DNA of 64,000 bases from Paenarthrobacter sp. A20 (GTDB taxonomy: Bacteria; Actinomycetota; Actinomycetes; Actinomycetales; Micrococcaceae): the NCBI RefSeq assembly GCF_024168825.1, contig NZ_JALJWH010000001.1, positions 1,054,001 through 1,118,000 of the forward strand, written 5' to 3'. Shown piece by piece: positions 19,843 to 27,338 of the stretch (the first letter of the stretch is position 1; every line of letters starts with the position of its first letter). The notes below the pieces were generated by a model, which made no database searches, was not told where the DNA came from, and saw only the letters and a program-made list of their open reading frames with translations. The translations under genes were made by a program, and so were the position numbers.

Positions 19843-20319
19843 GTATGCTTTCCTTTTGGTGGAGTCTATGACGAGTCAAAGGGCGCAAGCTTCCCTGCTT
19901 ACGCGGCGCCCGCTATCGCAGGGGAGGTCAAGAGATACCTTCGTGATCACTGCTGGGTAGTACGCCCGCCGCGGACCATCCAGGACCTTAGGCGCCAAGT
20001 GCTGGCGCGGACCGAAGAGCTGACGCAGGGGTGCCCGACTGACCGGATTGAGGATGTGTTGGCACTGCGAAATGCCATGCGGGAATTGAGCGCAGAGGAC
20101 AGGCACCTGCTCTATCGGCGTTACTACCACGAGGAAACGCAGTCCACCATCGCTGGAGCTCTCGGGATGTCCCGAATGCAGGTCTCACGCAGGCTCTCGA
20201 GAATCCTCGGGGACCTCCAGGCCCGGTTGCTGGACGGAATGGGTGCCGGAGGGGCCGGGATTCCTCCCCGGCGCTCGAACCTCGGTGACGGCATTAGTCC
20301 ACGGACAAGACAACCGTAA
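19843..20319 (+). pseudogene. Remnant of a SigB/SigF-type RNA polymerase sigma factor (regions 3-4 only)
   Basis: The frame is open from 19843, just after a TAA, and reads VYDESKGASFPAYAAPAIAG, then EVKRYLRDHCWVVRPPR, which is the end of region 2 and region 3 of stress sigma factors of the SigB/SigF/SigG group. Region 4 with its helix-turn-helix follows: ELSAEDRHLLYRRYYHEETQ and GALGMSRMQVSRRLSRILG. Regions 1 and 2.1-2.3, needed for core binding and -10 melting, are missing. No in-frame ATG, TTG or good GTG lies at the front. A ribosome-binding site (GGTGGAG) and ATG at 19868 exist in another frame and end at 19960. The gene looks truncated and decayed. A GTG at 19999 could still give a 106-aa region 4 protein. 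Confidence 0.7.
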
Positions 20320-21376
20320 GGATCCGGCGCAGGCTCATGGCCACTGACGCCGGTGCGTTGACAGGGGACTGATTTGCAGCGGCCTCGGCCACGGCATCGC
20401 TGAGGGCGGTGATGCCGTCCTTGGCCTCCGCCAAGCGGCTGGCCAATTCGCCGGATTCCGCATCCCGCCAGTGGTCAATGACGGCCGCAACGGCATTCAG
20501 GGACTCGGCCAGATTGCCCACCACGGCATCGGGGACGACTGTCCCGGCGCCTTCCTCCCAGATGGCGCTCGCAAGGACGTCGGTGATGTCCTGGACATGG
20601 AACGTGAGCCGCTCAAGCGTCCGCAGTTCAGCCAAATCGCCCGGAAGGCGGGTGGCTCGACGGCGGGACCTGGGGTTCGCTTTGGCGCTCAGCTCAGCTT
20701 GGTGCACCGCAGTCCGCACGGCTGCGGCCGTGAGGGACAGCTCGTCGCTGCGGGTGGCCCATGCCTCATGGTTGGGCGGCCATGACTCCTGCATTGCCTT
20801 GGCCATGTCCTTGAGCTGGCGGGACAATGCGCCTTGGTGGCCGGCGATTGCGGGGTCGATGTCGTCGAGGTGCAAAGGCGGGAAAACCAGCCAGTTCACG
20901 GCGAAGCCTACGGCAACGCCCAGGGCCATCTGGAGGACGTACGCAAAGGAGAAGCCTTCGGCATTTGAGTCTCCCAACACCAGCACGAACAGGGCTGCCA
21001 TGGGAATCCATTCGGACGCAGTGCCCAGCCGGGGAAGACCGCCGATCAGAACGCCTAGTCCCACCACCAAAGCGACAGCGAGGGCCGTTGGTGCTGCCAC
21101 GGTGGTGATGGCAAAGGCCATGCCGATGCCCAGGACCAATCCGGCCAGGCTTTGCAGCCCATGCTTGGCGGAGTCCGCCACGGTGGGGTGCATGCTGACC
21201 AAGGCGCCCAGCGGGGCGTAGTACGGATAGGCGGCCGCGGACCCTGGCATGAAGGGTGCGAGGTACCAGGCGAGTCCGGCTGCAACGGCTGTTTTGGCCG
21301 CGAAGAGGAGTCGGTGGCGTGTGACGGTTTTTCGAAGCGCGGGGATCAGCCGCCGCCTGCTTGGCAGTTGGCTCAT
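20294..21376 (-). CDS. FUSC family membrane protein (aromatic acid exporter-like)
   Basis: About 361 aa from ATG 21376; the frame is open to ATG 21493 (399 aa), but that added stretch is not family-like and neither start has a clear ribosome-binding site. The N-terminal half holds about six membrane helices with FAAKTAVAAGLAWYLAPFMPG, YYAPLGALVSMHPTVADS and VGFAVNWLVFPP, the pattern of FUSC/aromatic acid exporter family proteins. The C-terminal half is a soluble alpha-helical domain with long helices (RSDELSLTAAAVRTAVHQ). Members are thought to export aromatic acids or related compounds. The 3' end overlaps the tail of the sigma remnant on the other strand. Confidence 0.8.
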   Translation of the reverse strand: MSQLPSRRRLIPALRKTVTRHRLLFAAKTAVAAGLAWYLAPFMPGSAAAYPYYAPLGALVSMHPTVADSAKHGLQSLAGLVLGIGMAFAITTVAAPTALAVALVVGLGVLIGGLPRLGTASEWIPMAALFVLVLGDSNAEGFSFAYVLQMALGVAVGFAVNWLVFPPLHLDDIDPAIAGHQGALSRQLKDMAKAMQESWPPNHEAWATRSDELSLTAAAVRTAVHQAELSAKANPRSRRRATRLPGDLAELRTLERLTFHVQDITDVLASAIWEEGAGTVVPDAVVGNLAESLNAVAAVIDHWRDAESGELASRLAEAKDGITALSDAVAEAAANQSPVNAPASVAMSLRRILTVVLSVD

Positions 21377-21494
21377 CAAGCCAACGTTCGCAGGTATGTC
21401 GTCACCTGTCGAGCCGAAAGTGTTGAACGTGAGCGAAGCATCAATTTCCTCTGTGATTGTGATTGGAACCGCCGCAAGCGGGTACACAACCATT

Positions 21495-21516
21495 GATAGT
21501 AACGATACTTACTATC
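21495..21516. promoter_or_regulatory. Palindromic bidirectional promoter/operator
   Basis: GATAGTAA (21495-21502) and TTACTATC (21509-21516) are perfect 8-bp inverted arms around CGATAC. The palindrome lies between the FUSC gene (-) and the gene at 21561 (+). TACTAT, a good -10 hexamer, is present on both strands. The 11-mer ATACTTACTAT (21505-21515) recurs on the minus strand at 19846-19836, upstream of the ANTAR gene. Confidence 0.5.
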
Positions 21517-21560
21517 CCGGCTGCTGTCCGCAGCCTGCCAACTGTGGAAAGAGAGCGACA

Positions 21561-21902
21561 ATGGCTGAGAGCCAATCTCCGCAGGACGGAAGCTTCGCAG
21601 CGCCAAGGGGTGGGGCCCACGCCGGGACCCGGCCCTTCACCGGAAGCTACCTGGACTCGCCGGACGTTGAAACTGGTCATGTGGCCCACGAGGTCAAGGT
21701 GAACGCCCGCCAGCTGCTCACTCAAACCAAAGGCGAGCTGTCCGAGCAAGCCCAAGCCCAGCAGCAAAGGGTTGCCGAGGGCTTGCGGTCAATCTCTGAT
21801 GAGCTGTCCACCATGGCCAATTCAACGGAGGACGGCGGCGTCGCAACGGACTTGGTCCAGCAGGCAGTCACGCCAATCTGCCACCCACAGAGGCCCATGT
21901 GA
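21561..21902 (+). CDS. Truncated envelope-stress protein, C-terminal half deleted
   Basis: 113 aa from ATG 21561, with GGAAAGAGAG upstream. The first 100 residues are hydrophilic and helical (GHVAHEVKVNARQLLTQTKG, QQQRVAEGLRSISDELSTMA), as in Arthrobacter proteins of the DUF3618/holin cluster that continue into a membrane helix and a long Gly/Thr/Tyr-rich tail. Here the frame turns abruptly after DLVQQA into TPICHPQRPM and stops. The bases after that point read, in the neighbouring frame, as ANLPPTEAHVKAETLPL and run straight into the holin-like protein. A deletion fusing the two genes is the best explanation. The product is probably non-functional or soluble only. Confidence 0.55.
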   Translation: MAESQSPQDGSFAAPRGGAHAGTRPFTGSYLDSPDVETGHVAHEVKVNARQLLTQTKGELSEQAQAQQQRVAEGLRSISDELSTMANSTEDGGVATDLVQQAVTPICHPQRPM

Positions 21903-22279
21903 AGGCGGAAACCCTTCCCCTCGGCGAGCTGTTGGGCGACCTGACGCGGGACGTTTCAACGTTGATGCGCCAGGAAGTGGAGCTGGCCAAGGTCGAACTC
22001 AAGGAGTCTGCCACCAAAGCAGGCAAAGGCGCGGGAATGCTGGGCGGAGCGGCCTATGCGGGCCACATCACCGTGCTGTTCCTGTCCATCGCCCTTTGGT
22101 GGGCCTTGGGCCAGCTCGTTGGCCTTGGGTGGTCCGCCGTCATTGTTGGGGTCATCTGGGGAATCATCGCTGCGGTCCTGGCCACGCTGGGCCGCAAGGA
22201 ACTGAACACCATCAAGGGCATGCCCCGGACCGCCCAGACGGTCAAGGAAATACCCCCGGCATTGAAAACCGAACATTGA
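21899..22279 (+). CDS. Phage holin family / DUF1469-type membrane protein (YqjE-like)
   Basis: 126 aa from GTG 21899. The N-terminal helix LGELLGDLTRDVSTLMRQEVELAKVELKE is the DUF1469/Actinobacterial putative holin superfamily III signature. Two membrane helices follow (AGHITVLFLSIALWWALGQLVGL and VIVGVIWGIIAAVLATLG), then a polar tail (IKGMPRTAQTVKEIPPALK). Despite the name these are chromosomal envelope-stress proteins and not phage holins. The coding frame continues upstream to include NLPPTEAHVKAETL, which is probably the original N-terminus, so the native start may have been lost in the deletion noted for the preceding gene. DUF3618 follows after 9 bp. Confidence 0.75.
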   Translation: MKAETLPLGELLGDLTRDVSTLMRQEVELAKVELKESATKAGKGAGMLGGAAYAGHITVLFLSIALWWALGQLVGLGWSAVIVGVIWGIIAAVLATLGRKELNTIKGMPRTAQTVKEIPPALKTEH

Positions 22280-22288
22280 GGAGTCACG

Positions 22289-22876
22289 GTGACGCAGAAC
22301 CCCGACGCCCTGCGCGCCGACATCGAAGAAACACGCCGGCGGCTGAGCACCAACGTTGATGCGGTGGCTGACAAGGTCACGCCGTCGCACATCGTCAACC
22401 GCCGTGTGGACAAGGTCAAGACTGCAGTCTTCGGCGCTCGCGATGACGTGCAGGACAGGGCCGGCGACGCCGCGCGCCAAGCACATGATGCCGTTTCCGG
22501 GGTTGTTTCCGACATTGGCGACGCACCGCAGGCAATCACCCGCAAGGCACAAGGCAGCCCGATCGCAGCTGGCCTGATCGCGTTCGGAGCGGGCTTGTTG
22601 GTGGCCTCCCTGTTCCCGGCCTCAGAGAAGGAACGCGAAGCTGCCCAAGCAGTTAAGGACGCTGCCCAGCCGCTGACCGATGAGCTGAGCCACGCTGCCC
22701 AGGAAGTTGCCGAGCACCTGCGCGAGCCCGCGCAGGATGCGACGCAGAACGTCAAAGACAGCGCCACGGACGCCGCAGCCACGTCAAGGACGAGGGCCAG
22801 GCAGCAGCCGCCGACGTCCAGGACCGCGCGCAGACGGCTAGGGACAACGTCAGCAACCAGTAGAGTGTCCCGCTGA
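22289..22876 (+). CDS. DUF3618 domain protein with frameshifted C-terminus
   Basis: 195 aa as read. Residues 1-50 match DUF3618 (NPDALRADIEETRRRLSTNVDAVADKVTPSHIV). A membrane helix GLIAFGAGLLVASLFPA follows at about 91-107. The remaining helical region is Ala/Lys/Asp/Gln-rich. At about 22770-22783 the frame slips: as read it gives SRTRARQQPPTSRTARRR, but the +1 frame continues the family-like repeat as VKDEGQAAAADVQDRAQ and ends at TAG 22861-22863. One base missing near GCCACGTCAAG explains this. It is either a real frameshift or a sequencing error. The protein is a membrane-associated stress protein of unknown role, in one unit with the holin-like gene. Confidence 0.75.
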   Translation: MTQNPDALRADIEETRRRLSTNVDAVADKVTPSHIVNRRVDKVKTAVFGARDDVQDRAGDAARQAHDAVSGVVSDIGDAPQAITRKAQGSPIAAGLIAFGAGLLVASLFPASEKEREAAQAVKDAAQPLTDELSHAAQEVAEHLREPAQDATQNVKDSATDAAATSRTRARQQPPTSRTARRRLGTTSATSRVSR

Positions 22877-22942
22877 CCCAGCTGAGTCGCAGCAGATGCC
22901 CTTTTGAGCCCTTAAAGCGGCATTAACTGCGACTCAGTTGGG
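22877..22942. terminator. Bidirectional terminator-like hairpin between convergent genes
   Basis: CCCAGCTGAGTCGCAG (22877-22892) pairs with CTGCGACTCAGTTGGG (22927-22942), 16 bp with one G-T pair. The loop contains a further short stem ATGCC/GGCAT. The 3' arm overlaps the last codons of the minus-strand gene ending at 22934. The length and symmetry also fit a palindromic intergenic repeat. Confidence 0.55.
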
Positions 22943-23404
22943 CGGGTACTCGCCCTTGATCAGGAAGAAGGAGCCGCGGATAACCCCGGCCAGCTTGGAT
23001 TTCTGTCGGGCAAACTTGAACTTGGCTTCCAACTCGGCCGGGATGTCCATCCCCTCGGCCAACTTCAGACCAACGGCCCGCTTCCCGTCGTCGAGGCTGT
23101 ACATCACGTTGATCGACAGCCCTGATTCGTAGAACACGTAAGCCATGTGCAGGTCTTCGACCTGGAAAGCGGTGGCTTCCAGCGGACGGGACTCAATGAC
23201 GATGTCGCGCTCTTCCCGAAGGATCCGGCTTACGCGCTCCACCACCGCGGGGACTTCCTCCGCGGGGCTTACCGTGAAGATGTGCTTGTACTTGGTCCGG
23301 AAATAGCGGGCTTCGTTGGCGCGCAGTCCTGCGGCGGTCTCCGCCACAGGGGACGATTCCAAACCGACGGTCGAAACTGCCTCGAAGTCAACGGTGTACG
23401 GCAT
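22934..23404 (-). CDS. Conserved-looking hypothetical protein
   Basis: 156 aa from ATG 23404, chosen because AGGAGGGCTT lies just before it; the frame continues 10 codons further upstream without support. The sequence is a mixed alpha/beta soluble protein: PYTVDFEAVSTVGLE at the start, a central hydrophobic strand pair (LHMAYVFYESGLSINVMYSL) and a basic C-terminus (FKFARQKSKLAGVIRGSFFL). I do not recognise a family, and there is no signal peptide or membrane helix. The downstream hairpin at 22877-22942 ends it. It is followed upstream on the same strand by the SatD-like gene after 39 bp, so the two may be co-transcribed. Confidence 0.7.
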   Translation of the reverse strand: MPYTVDFEAVSTVGLESSPVAETAAGLRANEARYFRTKYKHIFTVSPAEEVPAVVERVSRILREERDIVIESRPLEATAFQVEDLHMAYVFYESGLSINVMYSLDDGKRAVGLKLAEGMDIPAELEAKFKFARQKSKLAGVIRGSFFLIKGEYPPN

Positions 23405-23443
23405 AAGCCCTCCTGGTGGGGTGCGGTCAGGCACGGAAATGAT

Positions 23444-24043
23444 TCAGCGTACTTCGAGGATCAGCTGCAGGAGGCGCGCTGCGGCCGGACGGGCGGCGTG
23501 TTCTTCCGCCCACTGAGCCCGTGCCAGCGCCTTGCTGACGGCCTGGGTGGTGATGCCGAGCTCCTGCGCCACCGTCTTTTGCTGGCCCCGGACCCCGGGT
23601 GTGAGCAGGTCGAGGACCCGCCATTCCGCCGCGCTGCGGTGTTGGACAATGTGTCCCAGGAGCCGCAGTACAGCCTCGGCTTCCGAAGCCAACGCGGACA
23701 ACGGCCCGTCCACGGCAACGGGGATCCGCTCTTTGCCGTTGCGCAGCCTGTCGACGGCCCGGCGCGCGTACACCAAGCCGTGGCCCGAGGCATCCTTGAC
23801 CAGGTTGGGCAGCGGCTCATTGATGGGTCCCACGCCGATTCCCACGTACCACTGGCTGGACCTGAGGGCGATCAACGCAGTCTCCACGGCCTGGTGGCCG
23901 GACTCTACGATTCCCTGCACCTCATCCTCAACGGAGCGGTCAAAGTCGAGCCGGGCAGGAATATGCCGCAGGTCCTTGAGCAGCTGCGGCACAAGATCGC
24001 CGTCGCGGCGACTGTCGCGTTGGTTGATGGTGAGAGTGAACAT
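23444..24043 (-). CDS. SatD-like protein with C-terminal helix-turn-helix
   Basis: 199 aa from ATG 24043. The N-terminal two thirds resemble SatD family proteins: TLTINQRDSR at the start, then FDRSVEDEVQGIVES, an SSQWYVGIGVGPIN core and DASGHGLVYARRAVDRL. The C-terminal third is a helix-turn-helix (EWRVLDLLTPGVRGQQKTVAQELGITTQAVSKALARA). Such proteins are thought to sense a ligand and regulate neighbouring membrane genes. It lies between a hypothetical gene and a membrane protein of the WXG cassette, all on the minus strand. A role in controlling that cassette is possible but inferred. Family assignment rests on pattern memory only. Confidence 0.5.
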   Translation of the reverse strand: MFTLTINQRDSRRDGDLVPQLLKDLRHIPARLDFDRSVEDEVQGIVESGHQAVETALIALRSSQWYVGIGVGPINEPLPNLVKDASGHGLVYARRAVDRLRNGKERIPVAVDGPLSALASEAEAVLRLLGHIVQHRSAAEWRVLDLLTPGVRGQQKTVAQELGITTQAVSKALARAQWAEEHAARPAAARLLQLILEVR

Positions 24044-24114
24044 AGTGGATCACATGCTACCGGCTGGTAGACGGTCTGCAAGGGCCAAATTTGCCCTTTG
24101 CCGGGCAAAGCTGG

Positions 24115-24765
24115 TCAGTCGAGCGTCATTCGCCCGGTCAGTACGACGGCGGGCAGCGCACCTGCCGCTGCCTGCGCGGCGCCCGGTGTTCCGGCGTCGT
24201 TCATGGCCCCGTGGATGGCTGTGACCAAAGGGGCGGGATCCTGGTTTGACGCGAATATCCAGAAAGTGTCGCGGGCCTGGAAAACCACTGCGTAACTGCC
24301 TCCGGCACCCAAGGAAACTTTTCGACGTGCCACCAGCCGGCGCTCGGGATCGGTGCCGTCGGCAGTGGTCACGGCTTTGAGGGTCCCGGGGACAATCTCG
24401 GCCCAGAGGATTACCAAACGGGTGTGTTTCTGCGAGTACTTGGCCACGATTCCGCCATCGAGGACCAAGAGTTTCCGGAAGCTGCCCAGGAAGGTCATTG
24501 CCCACAGTACGAGGCCCGTCAGCAGGCTGGTGATCACAAAGAAAGCGGGATCGTTGAAGTGTCCGGCTTCCCTGGTGGAACGGATGGGGCTGACAAACTC
24601 TGCAATGGCCCCGAAGGCGAAGCCGATTAGCAAGCAGGGGGCCAGGACGTTCCAATAGATGCGCCGGGAAAATGCTACATAGCGGAGCTGCCCCAGCTGG
24701 GGACCCAACTCGCGCTCAACGCGGCGAACCAGCCAATTACGGCCGCGCATCCGGACGCCGGCCAT
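24115..24765 (-). CDS. Membrane protein of unknown function (two TM helices, PH-like soluble part)
   Basis: About 216 aa if started at ATG 24765; ATG 24750 is equally possible, as neither has a clear ribosome-binding site. Both starts lie inside the end of the RDD gene, so the genes are translationally coupled. Two hydrophobic helices (YWNVLAPCLLIGFAFGAI and FFVITSLLTGLVLWAMTFLG) are followed by a beta-rich domain (LLVLDGGIVAKYSQKHTRLV, VVFQARDTFWIFASNQ) that resembles a bacterial PH-like fold. The family is not recognised. It is the last gene of the unit that starts with the WXG effector and probably works in the membrane with the RDD protein. Confidence 0.65.
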   Translation of the reverse strand: MAGVRMRGRNWLVRRVERELGPQLGQLRYVAFSRRIYWNVLAPCLLIGFAFGAIAEFVSPIRSTREAGHFNDPAFFVITSLLTGLVLWAMTFLGSFRKLLVLDGGIVAKYSQKHTRLVILWAEIVPGTLKAVTTADGTDPERRLVARRKVSLGAGGSYAVVFQARDTFWIFASNQDPAPLVTAIHGAMNDAGTPGAAQAAAGALPAVVLTGRMTLD

Positions 24766-25372
24766 AGAGGTTGGGCAGGTCCTGACGCTCCCCGGCCGCG
24801 GCGTTTTCAGCTGCCACAACTTTGGGATCGGGAACCGGCTGCTGGCCGCGGGCAATGCCTGAACGACGATCAATGGCAGCAAACTTCGGGTCCCAGGTGT
24901 CGCCGCCCCCACCGCTGAGCGCTGAGGCGATGACCATCACCACGAAGAACGGGAAGAAGGACCAGCAGATGGCGCGCCATCCGCCCAACCAGGCTCCCGC
25001 CGTCGTGCCGTCCTTGATCCGCACGGAGCGCATGCCCGCGGCCGCGTCTCCAACGCTGCCGGCGGTGCCCCAGATCATGCCGTAGACCAACAGGCCCGCA
25101 AACCACAGGACAATGTAGAGGGTCAGCCAGAAACCGTCGTTGTATCCCAGCAGGGATCCGTTGGTCATCATCGACTCACGCACCACTGCGGCGATCGCAG
25201 CCAGGATGACGTAGCCCACCAGGAACACCACTGCATCCAATACGCGGCCCCAGAAGTGGGCGGTTCCGGATGCCTTGACGAAGTACGCGCCGGTGTCGGT
25301 GTGGCGGCGAACAGCGCGTCCGGTGACTGGATCGACCAAGCCGGTGGAGGTTGTGGATTTAGGAGTGCTCAT
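24737..25372 (-). CDS. RDD family membrane protein
   Basis: 211 aa. RDD family features: FWGRVLDAVVFLVGYVILAAI (helix 1 with the conserved R-x-x-D), a second helix LTLYIVLWFAGLLVYGMIWGTAG, the loop SVGDAAAGMRSVRIKDGT and a third helix ICWSFFPFFVVMVIASAL. A polar tail of about 60 residues follows. RDD proteins are membrane proteins, often in ion transport or secretion contexts. RDD proteins are also found near type VII secretion genes in actinobacteria. It lies 47 bp downstream of the EspG-like gene and overlaps the next gene. Confidence 0.83.
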   Translation of the reverse strand: MSTPKSTTSTGLVDPVTGRAVRRHTDTGAYFVKASGTAHFWGRVLDAVVFLVGYVILAAIAAVVRESMMTNGSLLGYNDGFWLTLYIVLWFAGLLVYGMIWGTAGSVGDAAAGMRSVRIKDGTTAGAWLGGWRAICWSFFPFFVVMVIASALSGGGGDTWDPKFAAIDRRSGIARGQQPVPDPKVVAAENAAAGERQDLPNLYGRRPDARP

Positions 25373-25419
25373 GAGTGGCTTTCAGCTCGACGGCGATGGG
25401 GGGGCTTTGCGAGCGGACG

Positions 25420-26196
25420 TCAGCCCAGTCCGGCCAACCCGCCCAGGATCCGGGCCAAGGAAGCTGCGGAGGTTTCCTGGAGCTCAAACGACACGGAATC
25501 GCCGGCTACCTGAGGCGTCAGCACGCTAACGCCGGACGGGCCGGTGTAAACGGTGACCGTCGGGAATTCATCGGTGTCGGAGTTGAAAGCCACCACGTTG
25601 CTGGCGGCCTGGGTGTCGGCAAGTGCTGTGGCGGCGTGTGCCTCGAATTGGGCCTCTGTGTAGAGTGCGGGGTCGGTGTCCTTGGCGGCAGCCTTCTCAG
25701 GATCTACGAAGTCGGCCAGGCGGGGAACCAGCTGATCCCGGGTGACCACGGTGAAGCCGTGCAGGCCGCCTTCGTCCACTTCCTCCAAAAGAACACCGTC
25801 GTCGTGGACGTAGCCGTAGAGCCAGCGCTTGCCAGTGGAGACTGTGCGTTCCACGGAAACAACGCTGCTTCCGCTGCGGCGCAGGGTGAGCGCACCGGTT
25901 ATTTCTTCGGTGGCGTGCAGACGGGAAGGTTCGGTTTCACCCTCGAAAACCACCGGATACACCAGCTCTTTGGCGAGTAGTCCGCGCAAGGCGACGGCGC
26001 ACATCAGTTCCTTGCTTCCGTCCTGGGCCGAAAGCCAAGGCAGGGCCACCAACTGTTCGTGCTGGACGCCGTCCAGCGCCACCACTTCTTCATCAGTCAG
26101 CGTGGGCAGCGCGGCCCCTGTTGCGCTGGCTGATGCCAGGACCTTGGCCGCGGCCTCGATGTCCCGCTGGGTCCATTTCATGGTGCTGGTGGTCAT
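25420..26196 (-). CDS. ESX-associated protein, possible EspG-like partner of WXG effector
   Basis: 258 aa. ATG 26196 overlaps the stop of the WXG gene by 4 bp (ATGA), so the products are made in step. The protein is soluble, acidic and mixed alpha/beta: WTQRDIEAAAKVLASASATG, a middle part with LHATEEITGALTLRRSGSSV and VVSVERTVSTGKRWLYGYVH, and a C-terminus with VYTGPSGVSVLTPQVAGDSV. The order and size resemble EspG-type chaperones, which bind WXG/PE-PPE substrates in the cytoplasm, but a cognate immunity protein is as likely. No motif settles it. Confidence 0.5.
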   Translation of the reverse strand: MTTSTMKWTQRDIEAAAKVLASASATGAALPTLTDEEVVALDGVQHEQLVALPWLSAQDGSKELMCAVALRGLLAKELVYPVVFEGETEPSRLHATEEITGALTLRRSGSSVVSVERTVSTGKRWLYGYVHDDGVLLEEVDEGGLHGFTVVTRDQLVPRLADFVDPEKAAAKDTDPALYTEAQFEAHAATALADTQAASNVVAFNSDTDEFPTVTVYTGPSGVSVLTPQVAGDSVSFELQETSAASLARILGGLAGLG

Positions 26197-27173
26197 CCGA
26201 ATATCCCTCCGACAAAGTTTCCGACTGACTTGGCGGCGTCACTGACCCCGTCTGCCACCTTACTGCCTACGTCCTTGGCGAAGCCCGCCACCTCCTTGGC
26301 GCCATCGGCGATGTAGCTGCCCGGGTTGCGGGCGAAGTTGCTGATGGAGTCCCAGTTATCGGCCACGAGGTTGCCCAAGGCCCAAGCCCCGGCAACCAGT
26401 CCGGCGCCGATGACGATCGGCGCCCCAATGGGTCCAAGCAGCGCGGCGCCACCGGCTGTCATGAGCATGATGCTGCCCACGCCACCCACCACGGACAACC
26501 CACCGGCAACGCGGTCGCCGGTGCCGCGCCAGCCGTCGTGCTCGGGGTTGATCATGTCGCTGATGCCACCAACAATGTTCAAGGGAGCGGCCACGGCTCC
26601 GGCAATGCGCAGTCCCTTGGAGAATTTGCTGGCATCCTGGAATGCCTGGCTGTAGGGGATATTGGCCTTGAGGTCTGTGATGACGTCGGTGACCTTCTCG
26701 CCGTTGCGGAGCGCGGTCAGGGCATCGCGGACCACGGTGCCGCCGGCGCGCCAGTTGGTGAGCACCTCACGGGTCTTGACCCATTCCGCATGGCCGAGCT
26801 TGCCGTACTTGTAAGCGGTCCATAGCTGGGCGCCGAGTTCCTTGACGCCCATTCCGGTGTCGTAGACGTCCTTCAGGACGCCCACCGACGTCCCCGAGCC
26901 GTCATTGTGGCTGGCGAACTCCTGCTGGTTGGCGTGCTTCTTCAGTTGGCTCGCGTTTTCGCGCAACATGTTGGCGGCCTTCACCAGGCTTTGCCGGTGC
27001 TGTGAATTCCAATCGCCCTTGAACACAGTGGCGTCCCTGCCCTGCCACGCCGTCGTCGAATTAATGGCGTTGGACAGCTGCGAACTCTCCAGATTGATGG
27101 CATCGGCAGCCTTGCCCATCACGCCGGCCAGACTGCGAAGCTGCGCGATGTCTGCGCCGTAGAACCCAGCCAT
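26193..27173 (-). CDS. WXG-domain type VII secretion effector (possible pore-forming toxin)
   Basis: 326 aa. Residues 1-95 form a WXG100-like helical hairpin with W43-Q-G45 in the turn (STTAWQGRDATVFKGDW). No YxxxD/E export motif is evident right after the second helix. The middle (100-190) is helical. The C-terminal part (about 195-326) has long Gly/Ala-rich hydrophobic stretches (VAGGLSVVGGVGSIMLMTAG and APIVIGAGLVAGAWALGNLVA) and ends in a repeated Gly/Asp/Ser/Val/Ala tail. This layout is seen in ESX-secreted toxins with membrane-acting C-termini. No ESX core genes (EccC, EccD) are in the window, so it relies on a system elsewhere. Confidence 0.68.
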   Translation of the reverse strand: MAGFYGADIAQLRSLAGVMGKAADAINLESSQLSNAINSTTAWQGRDATVFKGDWNSQHRQSLVKAANMLRENASQLKKHANQQEFASHNDGSGTSVGVLKDVYDTGMGVKELGAQLWTAYKYGKLGHAEWVKTREVLTNWRAGGTVVRDALTALRNGEKVTDVITDLKANIPYSQAFQDASKFSKGLRIAGAVAAPLNIVGGISDMINPEHDGWRGTGDRVAGGLSVVGGVGSIMLMTAGGAALLGPIGAPIVIGAGLVAGAWALGNLVADNWDSISNFARNPGSYIADGAKEVAGFAKDVGSKVADGVSDAAKSVGNFVGGIFG

Positions 27174-27285
27174 GTGGAACCCCCTGTGTACAAGCGTCGA
27201 AAAGTCTCGTCCCAGCCTAGGCCGACCTGCAAGCTGCCGCGATGGGGAGACATGCCCATGTGCACAAAATCAGGACGTTAAAGCA

Positions 27286-27332
27286 CGACGGCGGCTGGTG
27301 CGGTTCGCAGTGAACCGCACCAGCCGCCGTCG
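27286..27332. terminator. Strong terminator hairpin downstream of ppa
   Basis: Twenty-one-base arms (27286-27306 and 27312-27332, starting CGACGGCGGCTGG) pair perfectly around a 5-nt loop. It lies just after the ppa stop (minus strand, 27339), between ppa and the WXG gene. It would end ppa transcription and insulate the WXG unit. Confidence 0.75.
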
Positions 27333-27338
27333 GGCGGA

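Noticed and set aside
21899..22279. Holin-like gene as sign of a prophage
   Set aside because: The DUF1469-type protein belongs to a chromosomal stress cluster with DUF3618; no phage structural, lysis or integrase genes are nearby.
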